Source of the DNA: Crenobacter intestini
GTDB taxonomy: Bacteria; Pseudomonadota; Gammaproteobacteria; Burkholderiales; Chromobacteriaceae
Assembly: GCF_004919095.1 (NCBI RefSeq)
Contig: NZ_STGJ01000011.1
Coordinates: forward strand, 1 to 64,000
Reading direction: 5' to 3'
DNA length: 64,000 nucleotides
Below are positions 8,112-16,483 of the stretch, piece by piece (the stretch's first letter is position 1; the number at the start of each line of letters is the position of its first letter). The position numbers and the translations under genes were made by a program. The notes beneath the pieces were generated by a model. It made no database searches, had not been told where the DNA came from, and was given only the letters and a program-made list of their open reading frames with translations.

Positions 8112-8579
8112 ATGGCTAACGAAATCGAACGCAAATTTCTGGTAAAAGGTGACTTCCGCGCTTCCGTCCTCAAGGAACAGCGCATTACCCAAGGCTACCT
8201 GTCTTCGGTTCCCGAGCGCACCGTGCGCGTGCGCATCAAGGGCGACAAGGGCTTCATCACGATCAAGGGCATCGGCAGCGCGTCGGGCGCCTCCCGCTAC
8301 GAGTGGGAAAAGGAAATTCCGGTTGCCGAAGTTGAAGAACTGCTGAAAATCTGCGAGCCGGGCGTGATCGACAAGATCCGTCACCTGGTACAGGCCGGCG
8401 CCCACACCTACGAAGTCGACGAGTTCTTCGGCGACAACGAGGGGCTGATCGTGGCCGAAGTCGAACTCTCCAGCGAAGACGAAGCCTTCGACAAGCCCGA
8501 ATGGCTGGGTGAGGAAGTGACGGGTGAAACCCGCTACTACAACTCGATGCTGATGAAGCAGCCCTTCAAGACTTGGTAA
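8112..8579 (+). CDS. CYTH domain protein (triphosphatase family)
   Basis: This 155-aa single-domain protein begins MANEIERKFLV, the ExExK-type motif that defines CYTH enzymes (E4, E6, K8). It has the following TVRVRIKGDKGFITIKG strands, YEWEKEIP, and a late AEVELSSEDE acidic strand, all expected in the tunnel fold. Relatives hydrolyse inorganic triphosphate or bind nucleotide triphosphates. It lies 62 bp after the divergent CYTH-like gene, has SD AAGGAA, and is followed by a strong terminator. With PiT and DUF47 upstream, a role in tripolyphosphate or polyphosphate metabolism is the likeliest reading. Confidence 0.92.
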   Translation: MANEIERKFLVKGDFRASVLKEQRITQGYLSSVPERTVRVRIKGDKGFITIKGIGSASGASRYEWEKEIPVAEVEELLKICEPGVIDKIRHLVQAGAHTYEVDEFFGDNEGLIVAEVELSSEDEAFDKPEWLGEEVTGETRYYNSMLMKQPFKTW

Positions 8580-8611
8580 TGATTTGATTCAGGTTGCGAG
8601 TTGCGATTTGC

Positions 8612-8638
8612 AGGGGGCTACGGCCCCCTCTTTTTTTT
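8612..8638 (+). terminator. Rho-independent terminator after CYTH gene
   Basis: AGGGGGC-TACG-GCCCCCT is followed by eight T residues, 33 bases after the stop. It marks the end of the operon that starts at 3424 or at an internal promoter near 7300. Confidence 0.92.
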
Positions 8639-8743
8639 GGTTTTTGTGTATTTCTTTTTGTTATGGCTCGTCTTTCTATTTGCAATGCCGAAAAATTTTA
8701 ATTCCATTATATTGGTCGTGAATCTTTTGTTGAGGGGGTACAC

Positions 8744-9676
8744 ATGAGGAAAATAGTTGCCATCCCGTTTGCCGTGGCTGGTGTGTTCGTGCTGGCTAGT
8801 TCGTCCGCGTTGGCCGGGGCGCAACAGCGCCATACTGCAAATAGCCAGTTGTGGAAACCGCACGGAGAAGTTTCCGGGGCAGAGTACAAATTCCAGTTGG
8901 ACGGAAAATATTGCGCCGACCCCGCGCAGGACTTCAAGAAAGTATGGGCCGTCATCCGGGGCGAGGCGGAGAAAGCCGGTTTTCCGGCTGGCGACGTCAA
9001 GAAGTTAAAACTCAGGCAAGGCACGAAAGACTATCTGGATACACCTGCAGACGCGTTGAAGCATGCGGGGTTTATTATCCGTGTGAATACCCGCTACGAA
9101 GACGGTATTGCTGAAAATCCGCTGCGGGTATCGGTAAAGACCAGCGGTAAGGATGCAGCCTTCGTGCTGGGAACGTCGCTGTTCACGCTGGGCACCAAGG
9201 GGAAAATCTCTGCCGAGGACAACCCCAGCCTCGGCCAGGACGGCGTGATGGTCAGCAACGTCGAAAAGGGCGTCGACCTCAAGCTGGCACCTTCGCAGTT
9301 TGAGGGGATGACCTTGGGTGAGTTTGCGCGCTACGTACCTGACCTCAAAAAGTCCGGGCTGCCTGGCAACACCAAGCTTGAAGCGACCCGGGCGTACTAC
9401 CGCTCGGCCACCGTCGGCAAGATCACGCTGGGAATGGGGGAGGCCGAAGCCAAGCTGGAGGCCTGGTCTCGTACGGCCGATGGCGCACCCATGCTTTGCG
9501 AATTCTCGTACGGCTACGAGGACGTCGATTACTTCAAAACCCCTGAGCTTGTAGAGGCCGGAGACGCGTTTTACCGCAAGGTCGTATTGTCACCGGTTGT
9601 CCGCGAGATGCAGTTGCCCGGGTTTGAGAAGTTTGGTGGCTCGAAGACCCGCCTTCTACGGAGCCAACCGCTTTAA
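8744..9676 (+). CDS. Exported CYTH-like protein
   Basis: The protein has 310 aa with SD GAGGGGG. A Sec signal peptide is clear (basic MRK, hydrophobic core, SSALA cleavage near residue 24). The mature part has EYKFQLDGKY (48-56), YLDTPADALKHAGFIIRV (97-114) and LRVSVKT (127-133), closely following the CYTH pattern of Y-x-DT-P, a long helix ending in Arg, then a basic strand. KLEATRAYY (211-219) and the acidic LCEFSYGYED follow. A periplasmic triphosphate-tunnel protein would be unusual. It stands 165 bp after the terminator of the cytoplasmic CYTH gene and 26 bp before the porin, probably as one transcript with the porin. Confidence 0.65.
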   Translation: MRKIVAIPFAVAGVFVLASSSALAGAQQRHTANSQLWKPHGEVSGAEYKFQLDGKYCADPAQDFKKVWAVIRGEAEKAGFPAGDVKKLKLRQGTKDYLDTPADALKHAGFIIRVNTRYEDGIAENPLRVSVKTSGKDAAFVLGTSLFTLGTKGKISAEDNPSLGQDGVMVSNVEKGVDLKLAPSQFEGMTLGEFARYVPDLKKSGLPGNTKLEATRAYYRSATVGKITLGMGEAEAKLEAWSRTADGAPMLCEFSYGYEDVDYFKTPELVEAGDAFYRKVVLSPVVREMQLPGFEKFGGSKTRLLRSQPL

Positions 9677-9702
9677 TTCCTAACTTTCTTCAAGGGGGTC
9701 AA

Positions 9703-10794
9703 ATGAAAGCCAAGCAGTGGAGTCTCGTGGTACCGTTCTGCATGCTGCCGGCGTTTGCACAGGCAGAGGTGGAAATCTACGGCCGGATCAACGCGGGGTT
9801 TGATTCGGTCAAGGAAATCGCGCTCAAGGGACAGGGGCAACGCATCAACGGGGTCAACGACAACACCTCCCGGATCGGATTTCGAGGCAAGGAAAATCTG
9901 GGTAATGGCCTGGCGGCCATCTGGCAGGTGGAAAGCCGGATCGAGATAGATGGTTCCAAGGAGCGGGCATGGGCTTCGCGCCAGTCGTTTATCGGTCTGG
10001 AGACCGCCGGCTACGGGGTGTTCAAGCTGGGCTACCTGGACAACTTTGGCAAGGAAAGCTGGATGGACGACATTGACCCGATCAAGGTCAAGGCGTTCGA
10101 GAACAACTTCGTACGGGTCACCGGCGAGCGGGTCAAGAATGCTGTCAGCTACTACTCGCCCAACTGGTATGGCTGGGAACTCGCACTGACCTACGGCACC
10201 AGCGAACTCGACCACAAGCAGATGGAAGACGCAGGGCTCAAGCACCCGGACAATGCCCAGCATACCTACGACGTGGGTATCAGCTATCAGTACGGCCCCT
10301 ATCTGGCGGCCTACGAGTACACCAAGTTCGAGGGACAGAACCGGCACAAGAAAGCAGCGCTGCCGGTGAACGCGCACAATCACCGCGTGCAGTTCGGTTA
10401 TGACGGTGATGCAGCTTTCTGGACGGTGGCTTACCAGCAAGGCGAAGGTGTCAGTACGGCGCTTTACGAGGATGGCGACTTCAAGGACGCTCTAAAAATG
10501 CTCGGCTGGGACTACAAAAAGGGCGGTCCGGCCAAGTACCGTGAAATGTCGGTGGCCTCCGAGTACAAGCTGGGCAAGAAAATGCGGCTGAAGGCCTATG
10601 TCACCAAGGGTTGGGACCTGAAGACAGATCAGGGAACCATAAGTGATAGCGGATACCTTCAATACGCGGCGGCAGTGCGTTACGATCTCTCCAAACGTAC
10701 CAATCTTGAGCTGGCTGCCGGCCAGTGGTCTTTCGATACCGACCATCTGGACAAGGCCAACGGTGTAGGCTTCGGGATTTTCCACAAGTTCTGA
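9703..10794 (+). CDS. Gram-negative trimeric porin
   Basis: This 363-aa outer-membrane protein has a signal peptide cleaved after AFAQA (residue 21). The mature start EVEIYGRINAGFD is typical of betaproteobacterial general porins, as are the SRIGFRGKENLGNGLAAIWQVE region and the terminal GFGIFHKF with the C-terminal Phe needed for BAM assembly. SD AAGGGGG. It lies 26 bp after the exported CYTH-like gene and ends at a strong terminator. It may serve anion or phosphate entry given its neighbours. A degraded copy of its last third lies at 15495. Confidence 0.93.
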   Translation: MKAKQWSLVVPFCMLPAFAQAEVEIYGRINAGFDSVKEIALKGQGQRINGVNDNTSRIGFRGKENLGNGLAAIWQVESRIEIDGSKERAWASRQSFIGLETAGYGVFKLGYLDNFGKESWMDDIDPIKVKAFENNFVRVTGERVKNAVSYYSPNWYGWELALTYGTSELDHKQMEDAGLKHPDNAQHTYDVGISYQYGPYLAAYEYTKFEGQNRHKKAALPVNAHNHRVQFGYDGDAAFWTVAYQQGEGVSTALYEDGDFKDALKMLGWDYKKGGPAKYREMSVASEYKLGKKMRLKAYVTKGWDLKTDQGTISDSGYLQYAAAVRYDLSKRTNLELAAGQWSFDTDHLDKANGVGFGIFHKF

Positions 10795-10814
10795 CCGGGA
10801 CACGCTGTCGGCAC

Positions 10815-10848
10815 AGGGCGGCGCCAGCAGGCGCCGCCCTGTTTGTCT
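10815..10848 (+). terminator. Rho-independent terminator after porin
   Basis: An 11-bp perfect stem, AGGGCGGCGCC / GGCGCCGCCCT, with loop AGCA is followed by GTTTGTCTT. A near-identical copy occurs at 15848-15884 as part of a segmental duplication. Confidence 0.85.
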
Positions 10849-10905
10849 TGAGGTGCCCGCGCGTACTGTTCTTGGTTGAATTGTTCTGGATAGGGGGAAG
10901 AGGGG

Positions 10906-11448
10906 ATGGCCGCACCGGATGCCGGCATGCTTTTCGTGCAGTTCGCCAAGGTGGGCCTCTCCGGCTTTGGCGGCTGCCTGCCATGGGCCCAACGCGCACT
11001 GGTCGAGCAGTTACGCTGGCTTGACCAGAAAACATTCACGGAGTTGCTGGGCATCGCGCAGGTGCTGCCCGGCCCCAACGTCTGCAACCTGGCGCTGATT
11101 GTCGGCACGCAGTTTGCCGGTTGGCGGGGCGCCGCCGCAGCCCTGGGCGGCTTGCTGTTTGCGCCTTGCCTGATCGTCCTGGCCTTGGGCGCGGCCTATG
11201 CGCATTTCGGCCACCAGCCTCAGGTGCACGCCGCACTCTCGGGCATGGCGTCGGTCGGTGCGGGCCTGCTGCTTGCCAGCGCGCTGAGCCTGTTAAGAGG
11301 CTTATCCGGGCGGTGGGCCGACGTGCTGCTCGCAATGGCCGCGTGTAGCGCGCTGGGCGTGTTGGGCTGGTCGCTTTGGCTGGTGCTCGCCGTGCTGGTG
11401 CCCGCCGCGCTGGCCCTTCACGCGTACACAGGACGGCGCGATGGCTGA
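10906..11448 (+). CDS. chrA: ChrA-type chromate transporter, first half protein (copy A)
   Basis: This 180-aa membrane protein is of the short-chain CHR family. It shows the family motifs FAKVGLSGFGGCLPWAQ near residue 15 and AQVLPGPNVCNLAL near residue 52, followed by several membrane segments. SD GGGGAAGAGGGG precedes the ATG. It overlaps the next chrA gene by 8 bp. The pair together would make a complete two-domain antiporter. Members export chromate, but the natural substrate is often unknown. It is part of the segment duplicated at 15941. Copies A and B of this gene differ at about 13 of 180 residues. Confidence 0.9.
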   Translation: MAAPDAGMLFVQFAKVGLSGFGGCLPWAQRALVEQLRWLDQKTFTELLGIAQVLPGPNVCNLALIVGTQFAGWRGAAAALGGLLFAPCLIVLALGAAYAHFGHQPQVHAALSGMASVGAGLLLASALSLLRGLSGRWADVLLAMAACSALGVLGWSLWLVLAVLVPAALALHAYTGRRDG

Positions 11449-11974
11449 CCCCCAGGTGCTATGGACGCTGGCGGTCTTTTTCGGCCGTCTTTCCCTGCAG
11501 GCTTTCGGCGGCGTCAATGTGGCCCTGGGAAGCATGCAGCGCTTTTTTGTCGTCGAGCAGCAGTGGCTGGGCGCGGCCGAGTTTGCCGAACTGTTTGCCC
11601 TCGCGCAGACGGCGCCCGGGCCCAACGTGATCGTGGTGACCTTGCTGGGCTGGCGGGTGGCCGGCCTGGCGGGTGCGCTGGTGTCTACCCTGGCCATGCT
11701 TTTGCCAGCGGCACTGCTCGTTTACCTGTGCGCCTGCACGCTGGTCCGCGGCAGGCAGCAACAGCTCGTGAAAGCCCTGCTTGCAGCGCTGACCCCTGCC
11801 ACGGTCGGCCTGTTGCTCGCGTCGGGGGCCATCCTGGCCCGCTCCAGCAACCACGGGCTGTCTGGCTGGGTATTGACGCTGGTGACCGCTGTGGTCGCGT
11901 TGTCCTGCCGCGCGCATCCACTGTGGTTGATCGCAGCTGGAGGGCTGGCAGGCCTGCTTGCCGGGCATGCCTGA
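11441..11974 (+). CDS. chrA: ChrA-type chromate transporter, second half protein (copy A)
   Basis: This 177-aa CHR-family membrane protein has the pattern LSLQAFGGVNVALG near residue 18 and AQTAPGPNVIVVTLLG near residue 55. It overlaps the first half by 8 bp and is expected to form a heterodimer with it in the inner membrane. It is close to copy B at 16476, except in the last dozen residues, where the two copies diverge abruptly. This marks the end of the duplicated segment. Confidence 0.9.
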   Translation: MADPQVLWTLAVFFGRLSLQAFGGVNVALGSMQRFFVVEQQWLGAAEFAELFALAQTAPGPNVIVVTLLGWRVAGLAGALVSTLAMLLPAALLVYLCACTLVRGRQQQLVKALLAALTPATVGLLLASGAILARSSNHGLSGWVLTLVTAVVALSCRAHPLWLIAAGGLAGLLAGHA

Positions 11975-12047
11975 ATGCCGTGTCGGCCGCACGCGTCCTG
12001 ACGCTTGCCCGCGCTTTAGCCGGGACGTCGCGCCTGCCTTTCCCCGT

Positions 12048-12956
12048 TTACCTTCCCTTGCCGGCGCCCAGCCGTGCGGGCAGATGCGCTGCCAGATAGT
12101 CGACCAGGGCGGTGAGCCGTGGGGCCAGCGCGCCTTGCCGGTAGAACACTGCCCACACCGGCAGGCGCCAGCCAAGGTTGGCCTGCGGCAGCACTTCGCA
12201 CAGGGTGCCGCTGGCGAGCGCGTCGGCGACCAGAAATTCGGACAGGCAGGCGATGCCGGCGCCTTCCAGCGCCAGCCGGTACAGCGTCTCCCCGCTGGAG
12301 GCGGCCAGCGACGGCCGGATGGCGAGCCCGTCGCCGCCGGCGTGCTTGAGCGGCCACAGGTTGAGCGAGGCAGGCTGGGTGAAGCCCAGCAGGCGGTGCG
12401 CGGCGAGCGCGTCGGCGCTGGCGGGCGTACCGTGCCGTGCCAGATAGCCGGGGGTGGCGACCAGCCGCAAGGCGGTTTCGCCTAGCCTGCGCGCGTTGAG
12501 GGTCGAGTCGGCCAGCGTGCCCAGCCGGATCGCCATGTCGGCGCGTTCCTCGATCAGGTCGACGAAGGTTTCGCCGTGGTTGAGCTCCAGCTGCACTTGC
12601 GGGTAGGCGTCCAGAAAGCCGGCCACCAGCGGCGCGAGCAGGTGGACCAGCACCGGCGTCGCCGCGTTGACGCGCACGAGGCCTGAGGGCTGGGCACGGC
12701 TATTCGCCAGTTGGGCCTCGGTTTCTGAGAGTTCCGCGAGGATGGCGCGGGCGCGCTCCAGCAGCCAGCACCCCTCTGCGGTCAGGTCGAGGCGGCGGGT
12801 GGTGCGGACGATCAGGCTGACGCCGAGCTGTTTTTCCAGCCGCGAGATGGTGCGGCTGACCCCGGACGGCGTCTGCCCCAGGCGCTCGGCGGCGGCCGAG
12901 AAAGAACCGGCATCGATGACGGCACAAAACGCGATCAACGCGTCGACGTTCAGCAT
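12048..12956 (-). CDS. LysR-type regulator, divergent from MFS transporter
   Basis: The 302-aa protein starts MLNVDALIAFCAVIDAGSFSAAAERLGQTPSGVSRTISRLEKQLG, a clear LysR helix-turn-helix at residues 1-60 of the PA0477/DmlR-like group. A standard co-inducer domain follows. The ATG at 12956 is chosen because the helix-turn-helix begins there, although the frame stays open far upstream. It is divergent from the MFS gene at 13071 across about 115 bp and probably controls it. Effector unknown. Confidence 0.88.
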   Translation of the reverse strand: MLNVDALIAFCAVIDAGSFSAAAERLGQTPSGVSRTISRLEKQLGVSLIVRTTRRLDLTAEGCWLLERARAILAELSETEAQLANSRAQPSGLVRVNAATPVLVHLLAPLVAGFLDAYPQVQLELNHGETFVDLIEERADMAIRLGTLADSTLNARRLGETALRLVATPGYLARHGTPASADALAAHRLLGFTQPASLNLWPLKHAGGDGLAIRPSLAASSGETLYRLALEGAGIACLSEFLVADALASGTLCEVLPQANLGWRLPVWAVFYRQGALAPRLTALVDYLAAHLPARLGAGKGR

Positions 12957-13070
12957 TGTTGACTCCAGAGCACAAGTGTTTGCCAGTACAGCCGATTTAT
13001 CGGTCGGCTGCAAGTGCCCACAATGCGCAGCCTGTCCGGGGAGATCCCCGCCTCCGCAAAGGAATCCATC

Positions 13071-14276
13071 ATGCCGCTCGCCTTGTGGGCGCTGACGCTC
13101 AGCGCCTTCGCCATTGGTACCACCGAATTCGTGATCGTCGGGCTGATCCCGACCATTGCCCAGAGCCTGGGCGTTTCCGTGCCGTCGGCCGGCCTTCTGG
13201 TCAGCCTGTACGCGCTGGGTGTCGCCGTCGGCGCACCGGTGCTCACCGCCTTGACCGGGCGCGTGCCGCGCAAGCAGTTGCTGCTCGCGCTGATGGCGCT
13301 GTTTACCGCCGGCAACTTGCTGGCCTGGATGGCGCCGGGCTACGAGGCGCTGATGGCGGCCCGCGTGCTGACCGGCCTCGCGCACGGCGTGTTCTTCTCG
13401 ATCGGCTCGACCATCGCCACCAGCCTGGTGCCCAAGGAGAAGGCGGCCAGTGCCATCGCCGTCATGTTCAGCGGCCTGACCGTCGCGCTGGTGACCGGTG
13501 TGCCGCTGGGGACCTGGGTCGGCCAGCATTTCGGCTGGCAGGCGACCTTCCTTGCCGTGTCCATGCTGGGCGTGGTGGCCTTCGTCGGCAGCCTGCTGCT
13601 GATCCCGAACAACATCGCGCAGCCCAAGCCCGCGTCGCTGCTCACCCAGATGGCCGTGCTGAAGAAGCCGCGCCTGCTGCTGGTCTACGCGATGACCGCG
13701 CTGGGCTACGGCGGTTCGTTCACCGCCTTCACCTACCTTGCGCCCATCCTCGAGCAGGTGACCGGCATGGGCGCGTCGAGCGTCGGCCTGGTGATGCTGG
13801 TGTACGGCGTGTCGGTGGCCTTCGGCAATATCTGGGGCGGCAAGCTGGCCGACAGGAAAGGCCCGATCCGCGCCCTGCAGATCATTTTCACCCTGCTCGC
13901 GCTGGTGCTGCTGGCGCTGACCTTTACCGCACCATCGACCCCGCTGGTGGTGGCCACCGTGCTGGCCTGGGGCGCGGTTGCCTTCGGCAACGTGGCCGGC
14001 CTGCAGGTCTACGTGGTGCAGCAGGCCGAGCGTGAGGCGCCGCAAGCCGTTGACGTCGCCTCCGGCCTCAATATCGCGGCCTTCAATGTCGGCATCGCAC
14101 TGGGCGCATGGATCGGCGGCGTGATCGTCAGCACCCTGGGCCTGCTGGCCACCCCGTGGATCGGTGCGCTGATCGTGGTCGCTGCGCTGGGCCTGACCAC
14201 CTGGGCAGGCCGCCTCGACCGCAGGGCCGGCTCCGGCCCGCTGGCCAAACCGGCCCACGCCGTCGCCGCGCACTGA
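13071..14276 (+). CDS. MFS transporter, DHA1 (YdhP/AraJ-like)
   Basis: This 401-aa permease has 12 predicted membrane segments. The first segment reads LSAFAIGTTEFVIVGLIPTIA, the signature start of the AraJ/YdhP arabinose-efflux-like drug:H+ antiporter group. LADRKG in the second half is the MFS loop motif. The ATG at 13071 has SD AAAGGA and gives the usual N terminus. A longer frame from 13014 lacks an SD. It probably exports small hydrophobic or sugar-like compounds under the adjacent LysR regulator. Confidence 0.9.
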   Translation: MPLALWALTLSAFAIGTTEFVIVGLIPTIAQSLGVSVPSAGLLVSLYALGVAVGAPVLTALTGRVPRKQLLLALMALFTAGNLLAWMAPGYEALMAARVLTGLAHGVFFSIGSTIATSLVPKEKAASAIAVMFSGLTVALVTGVPLGTWVGQHFGWQATFLAVSMLGVVAFVGSLLLIPNNIAQPKPASLLTQMAVLKKPRLLLVYAMTALGYGGSFTAFTYLAPILEQVTGMGASSVGLVMLVYGVSVAFGNIWGGKLADRKGPIRALQIIFTLLALVLLALTFTAPSTPLVVATVLAWGAVAFGNVAGLQVYVVQQAEREAPQAVDVASGLNIAAFNVGIALGAWIGGVIVSTLGLLATPWIGALIVVAALGLTTWAGRLDRRAGSGPLAKPAHAVAAH

Positions 14277-14456
14277 GCAAAGACCCGGCGCTTTCCGCCC
14301 CGGTGAAGGCTGGTTCGTGCCCGGCCATTGTTGCTGCCGCAGCAATGGCCTGTTGCCCGGCGCCGGCTTTTTCTGCCGCGCCCGGGCGGGGACAATCCAT
14401 CCATCCATCCGCTGCGGCAGATCGCCGCTGCGCTGCACTGACTCGGGAGACCCCTC

Positions 14457-15446
14457 ATGAAAAACTGCATGCAAGCCTGGACCTGGACTGAACCGGGCGA
14501 GCCGACCGACCTGATCCTGCGCCACCTTGAGCGGCCGCAGCCGCAGGCGGGCGAGGTGCTGATCGAGAACCATGCGGTCGGCCTCAACCCGGTCGACTGG
14601 AAGTTCGTCGGCTGGGGCCACCCGCGCTGGCAGGCCGGCCATATCCCGGGCGTCGACGGCGCGGGGGTGGTGGTCGCCGCAGGCGAGGGCGTCACGCTGC
14701 CGGTGGGCTGCCGCGTCGCCTACCACCAGGACCTGTTCCGCGACGGCAGCTTTGCCAGCCATACCGTGCTTGCCGCCGACGTGGTGATGCGCGTGCCAGA
14801 CGGGCTAGATTTCGCCACGGCGGCCAGCCTGCCTTGCCCGGCGCTGACCGCAAGCCAGGCCGTCGCCAAGTTGCCGCCGGCCAAAGGCGCAGCCGTGCTG
14901 GTCACCCGCGCCGGCGGGGCGGTCGGTACCTTTGTCGTCCAGTTGCTGGCGCGGGCCGGTTTTGACGTGTGGGCGGCCGCCGGCAGCCGCCACCACCCGC
15001 GTCTGGCAGGCCTCGGCGCCCGCCACTGCGTGGACGAGCGCTCGGCCGACTGGGTTGAGCGGCTGCAACGCTTGGGCACACCGTTTTACGCGGTGATCGA
15101 CAGCGCAAGCGGCGCCGCGGCGGCCGGGCTCGCGCCGCTGCTCGCCTACAACGGACACCTGGTCTGCATCCAGGACCGGCAGGAAGTGCCGCCGCTGCCC
15201 GCGTTTACCACCGCGCTCTCGCTGCACGAAGTGGCCCTCAACAGCGTGCACGAATACGCGGACGCCGCCGGCCGCGCCGCACTGATGGCAACTGGCGCGG
15301 CCTTGCTCGCGGACGTCGCCAGGCAGCGCCTGCAGGCGGTGCCGCTGGAAACCTTCCCCTTCGACGCGCTGCCCGAGGCCTTGCTGGCGATGAAGGAAGG
15401 CGTGGCCACCGCACGGCCCGTGCTGGTACCGGATGCTCTAGGCTGA
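14457..15446 (+). CDS. MDR-superfamily zinc-independent alcohol dehydrogenase / quinone oxidoreductase
   Basis: The 329-aa protein has the GroES-like fold (AVGLNPVDWKFVGWG near residue 40, IPGVDGAGVV near 66) followed by a Rossmann domain. The nucleotide-binding stretch is altered to VTRAGGAVGTFVVQLLARAGFDV, near residue 153. The catalytic zinc ligands of classic alcohol dehydrogenases are absent, as in quinone reductases. SD GGGAG. The 180 bp before it hold only weak inverted repeats and three CCAT repeats. It may belong with the MFS gene. Substrate unknown. Confidence 0.85.
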   Translation: MKNCMQAWTWTEPGEPTDLILRHLERPQPQAGEVLIENHAVGLNPVDWKFVGWGHPRWQAGHIPGVDGAGVVVAAGEGVTLPVGCRVAYHQDLFRDGSFASHTVLAADVVMRVPDGLDFATAASLPCPALTASQAVAKLPPAKGAAVLVTRAGGAVGTFVVQLLARAGFDVWAAAGSRHHPRLAGLGARHCVDERSADWVERLQRLGTPFYAVIDSASGAAAAGLAPLLAYNGHLVCIQDRQEVPPLPAFTTALSLHEVALNSVHEYADAAGRAALMATGAALLADVARQRLQAVPLETFPFDALPEALLAMKEGVATARPVLVPDALG

Positions 15447-15494
15447 CGCATGCAAGGCCGAGTGTGAGTGGTGCTGTATGGGCTGCGCTAGCAT

Positions 15495-15829
15495 GGCTTT
15501 TTACGAAGATGATAACTTCAAGGGCGTTCTAAAAATCCTCAGCCAGAACTACAAAATGGGCATTCCCGCCAAGTACCGTAGATGTAGGTAGCCAGCGAGT
15601 ACTAGTTGGGCAAGCAAGTGCGGCTGAAGGCCTATGTCTCCAAGGGATGGAACCTGAAGACGGATCGGGAAATCATAAAGGATAGTGAATGACTTCAATG
15701 TGTGGCGGCGGTGCGTTACGATCTCCCCAAGCGCACCAATCTTGAGCTGGCTGCCGGTCAGTGGTCTTCGACACCAGACCATCTGGACAAGGCCAACGGT
15801 GTAGGCTTCGGGATTTTCCACAGTTCTGA
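15495..15829 (+). pseudogene. Decayed 3' fragment of the porin gene (duplicate)
   Basis: The DNA aligns along its length with the last third of the porin gene at about 10463-10794, including the final GVGFGIF region and the TTC-TGA end. It carries in-frame stops (for example in GTAGATGTAGG), several small indels and many substitutions. A base missing in the last codons shifts the frame. There is no start or signal peptide. It entered as the leading end of the duplicated block and has decayed. Confidence 0.88.
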
Positions 15830-15847
15830 CTGGGATACGCTGTCGGT

Positions 15848-15884
15848 ACAGGGCGGCGCCTGCTGGCGCCGCCCTGTTTGTCTT
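15848..15884 (+). terminator. Rho-independent terminator (duplicate of the porin terminator)
   Basis: ACAGGGCGGCGCC-TGCT-GGCGCCGCCCTGT is followed by TTGTCTT. The arms still pair perfectly. The loop changed from AGCA to TGCT relative to copy A. Confidence 0.8.
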
Positions 15885-15940
15885 GAGGAGCCTGCGCGTG
15901 CGGTTCTTAGTTGGATTGTTCTGGATAGGGGGAAGAGGCG

Positions 15941-16483
15941 ATGGCCGCACCGGATGCCGGCAAGCTTTTCGTGCAGTTCGCCAAGGTGGGTCTCTCAGGC
16001 TTTGGTGGCTGCCTGCCATGGGCCCAACGCGCGCTGGTTGACCAGTTACGCTGGATTGACCAGAAAACATTCACGGAGTTGCTGGGCATCGCGCAGGTGC
16101 TGCCCGGCCCCAACGTCTGCAATCTGGCGCTGATTGTCGGTACCCAGTTTGCCGGTTGGCGGGGCGCCGCTGCTGCCCTGGGGGGCTTGCTGTTTGCGCC
16201 TTGCCTGATCGTATTGGCACTGGGCGCGGCCTACGCGCATTTTGGCCACCAGCCTCAGGTGCACGCCGCGCTCTCGGGGATGGCTTCGGTCGGTGCAGGC
16301 TTGCTGCTTGCCAGCGCGCTGAGCCTGTTCAGAGGCATATCCCGGCGGCGGGTCGACGTGTTGCTCGCAATGGCCGCGTGTACCGCGCTGGGCCTGTTTG
16401 GCTGGTCGCTTTGGCAGGTGCTCGCCGTGCAGGTGCCCGCCGCGCTGGCCCTGCACGCGTACACAGGACGGCGCGATGGCTGA
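15941..16483 (+). CDS. chrA: ChrA-type chromate transporter, first half protein (copy B)
   Basis: The protein has 180 aa, the same length and motifs (GFGGCLPWAQ, LPGPNVCNLAL) as copy A at 10906. About 13 substitutions cluster at residues 130-137 and 148-165. The frame is intact, and the 8-bp overlap with the next gene is kept. SD GGGGGAAGAGG is conserved. Selection seems to have preserved the protein while the porin remnant upstream decayed. Confidence 0.9.
   Translation: MAAPDAGKLFVQFAKVGLSGFGGCLPWAQRALVDQLRWIDQKTFTELLGIAQVLPGPNVCNLALIVGTQFAGWRGAAAALGGLLFAPCLIVLALGAAYAHFGHQPQVHAALSGMASVGAGLLLASALSLFRGISRRRVDVLLAMAACTALGLFGWSLWQVLAVQVPAALALHAYTGRRDG

Noticed and set aside
14276-14456. Possible terminator and CCAT repeats between the MFS and MDR genes
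   Set aside because: The inverted repeat around 14322-14350 is imperfect and not followed by a T run. Three CCAT units at about 14396-14407 are too few to mean anything.
12957-14762. Upstream extension of the LysR gene at 12048 through the MFS gene
   Set aside because: The LysR helix-turn-helix starts at 12956. The extension is antisense to the MFS permease and has no similarity.
15702-16133. A 143-codon frame across the decayed porin and second chrA copy
   Set aside because: It mixes a porin-derived stretch with out-of-frame chrA sequence, so it is an artefact of the decayed duplicate.
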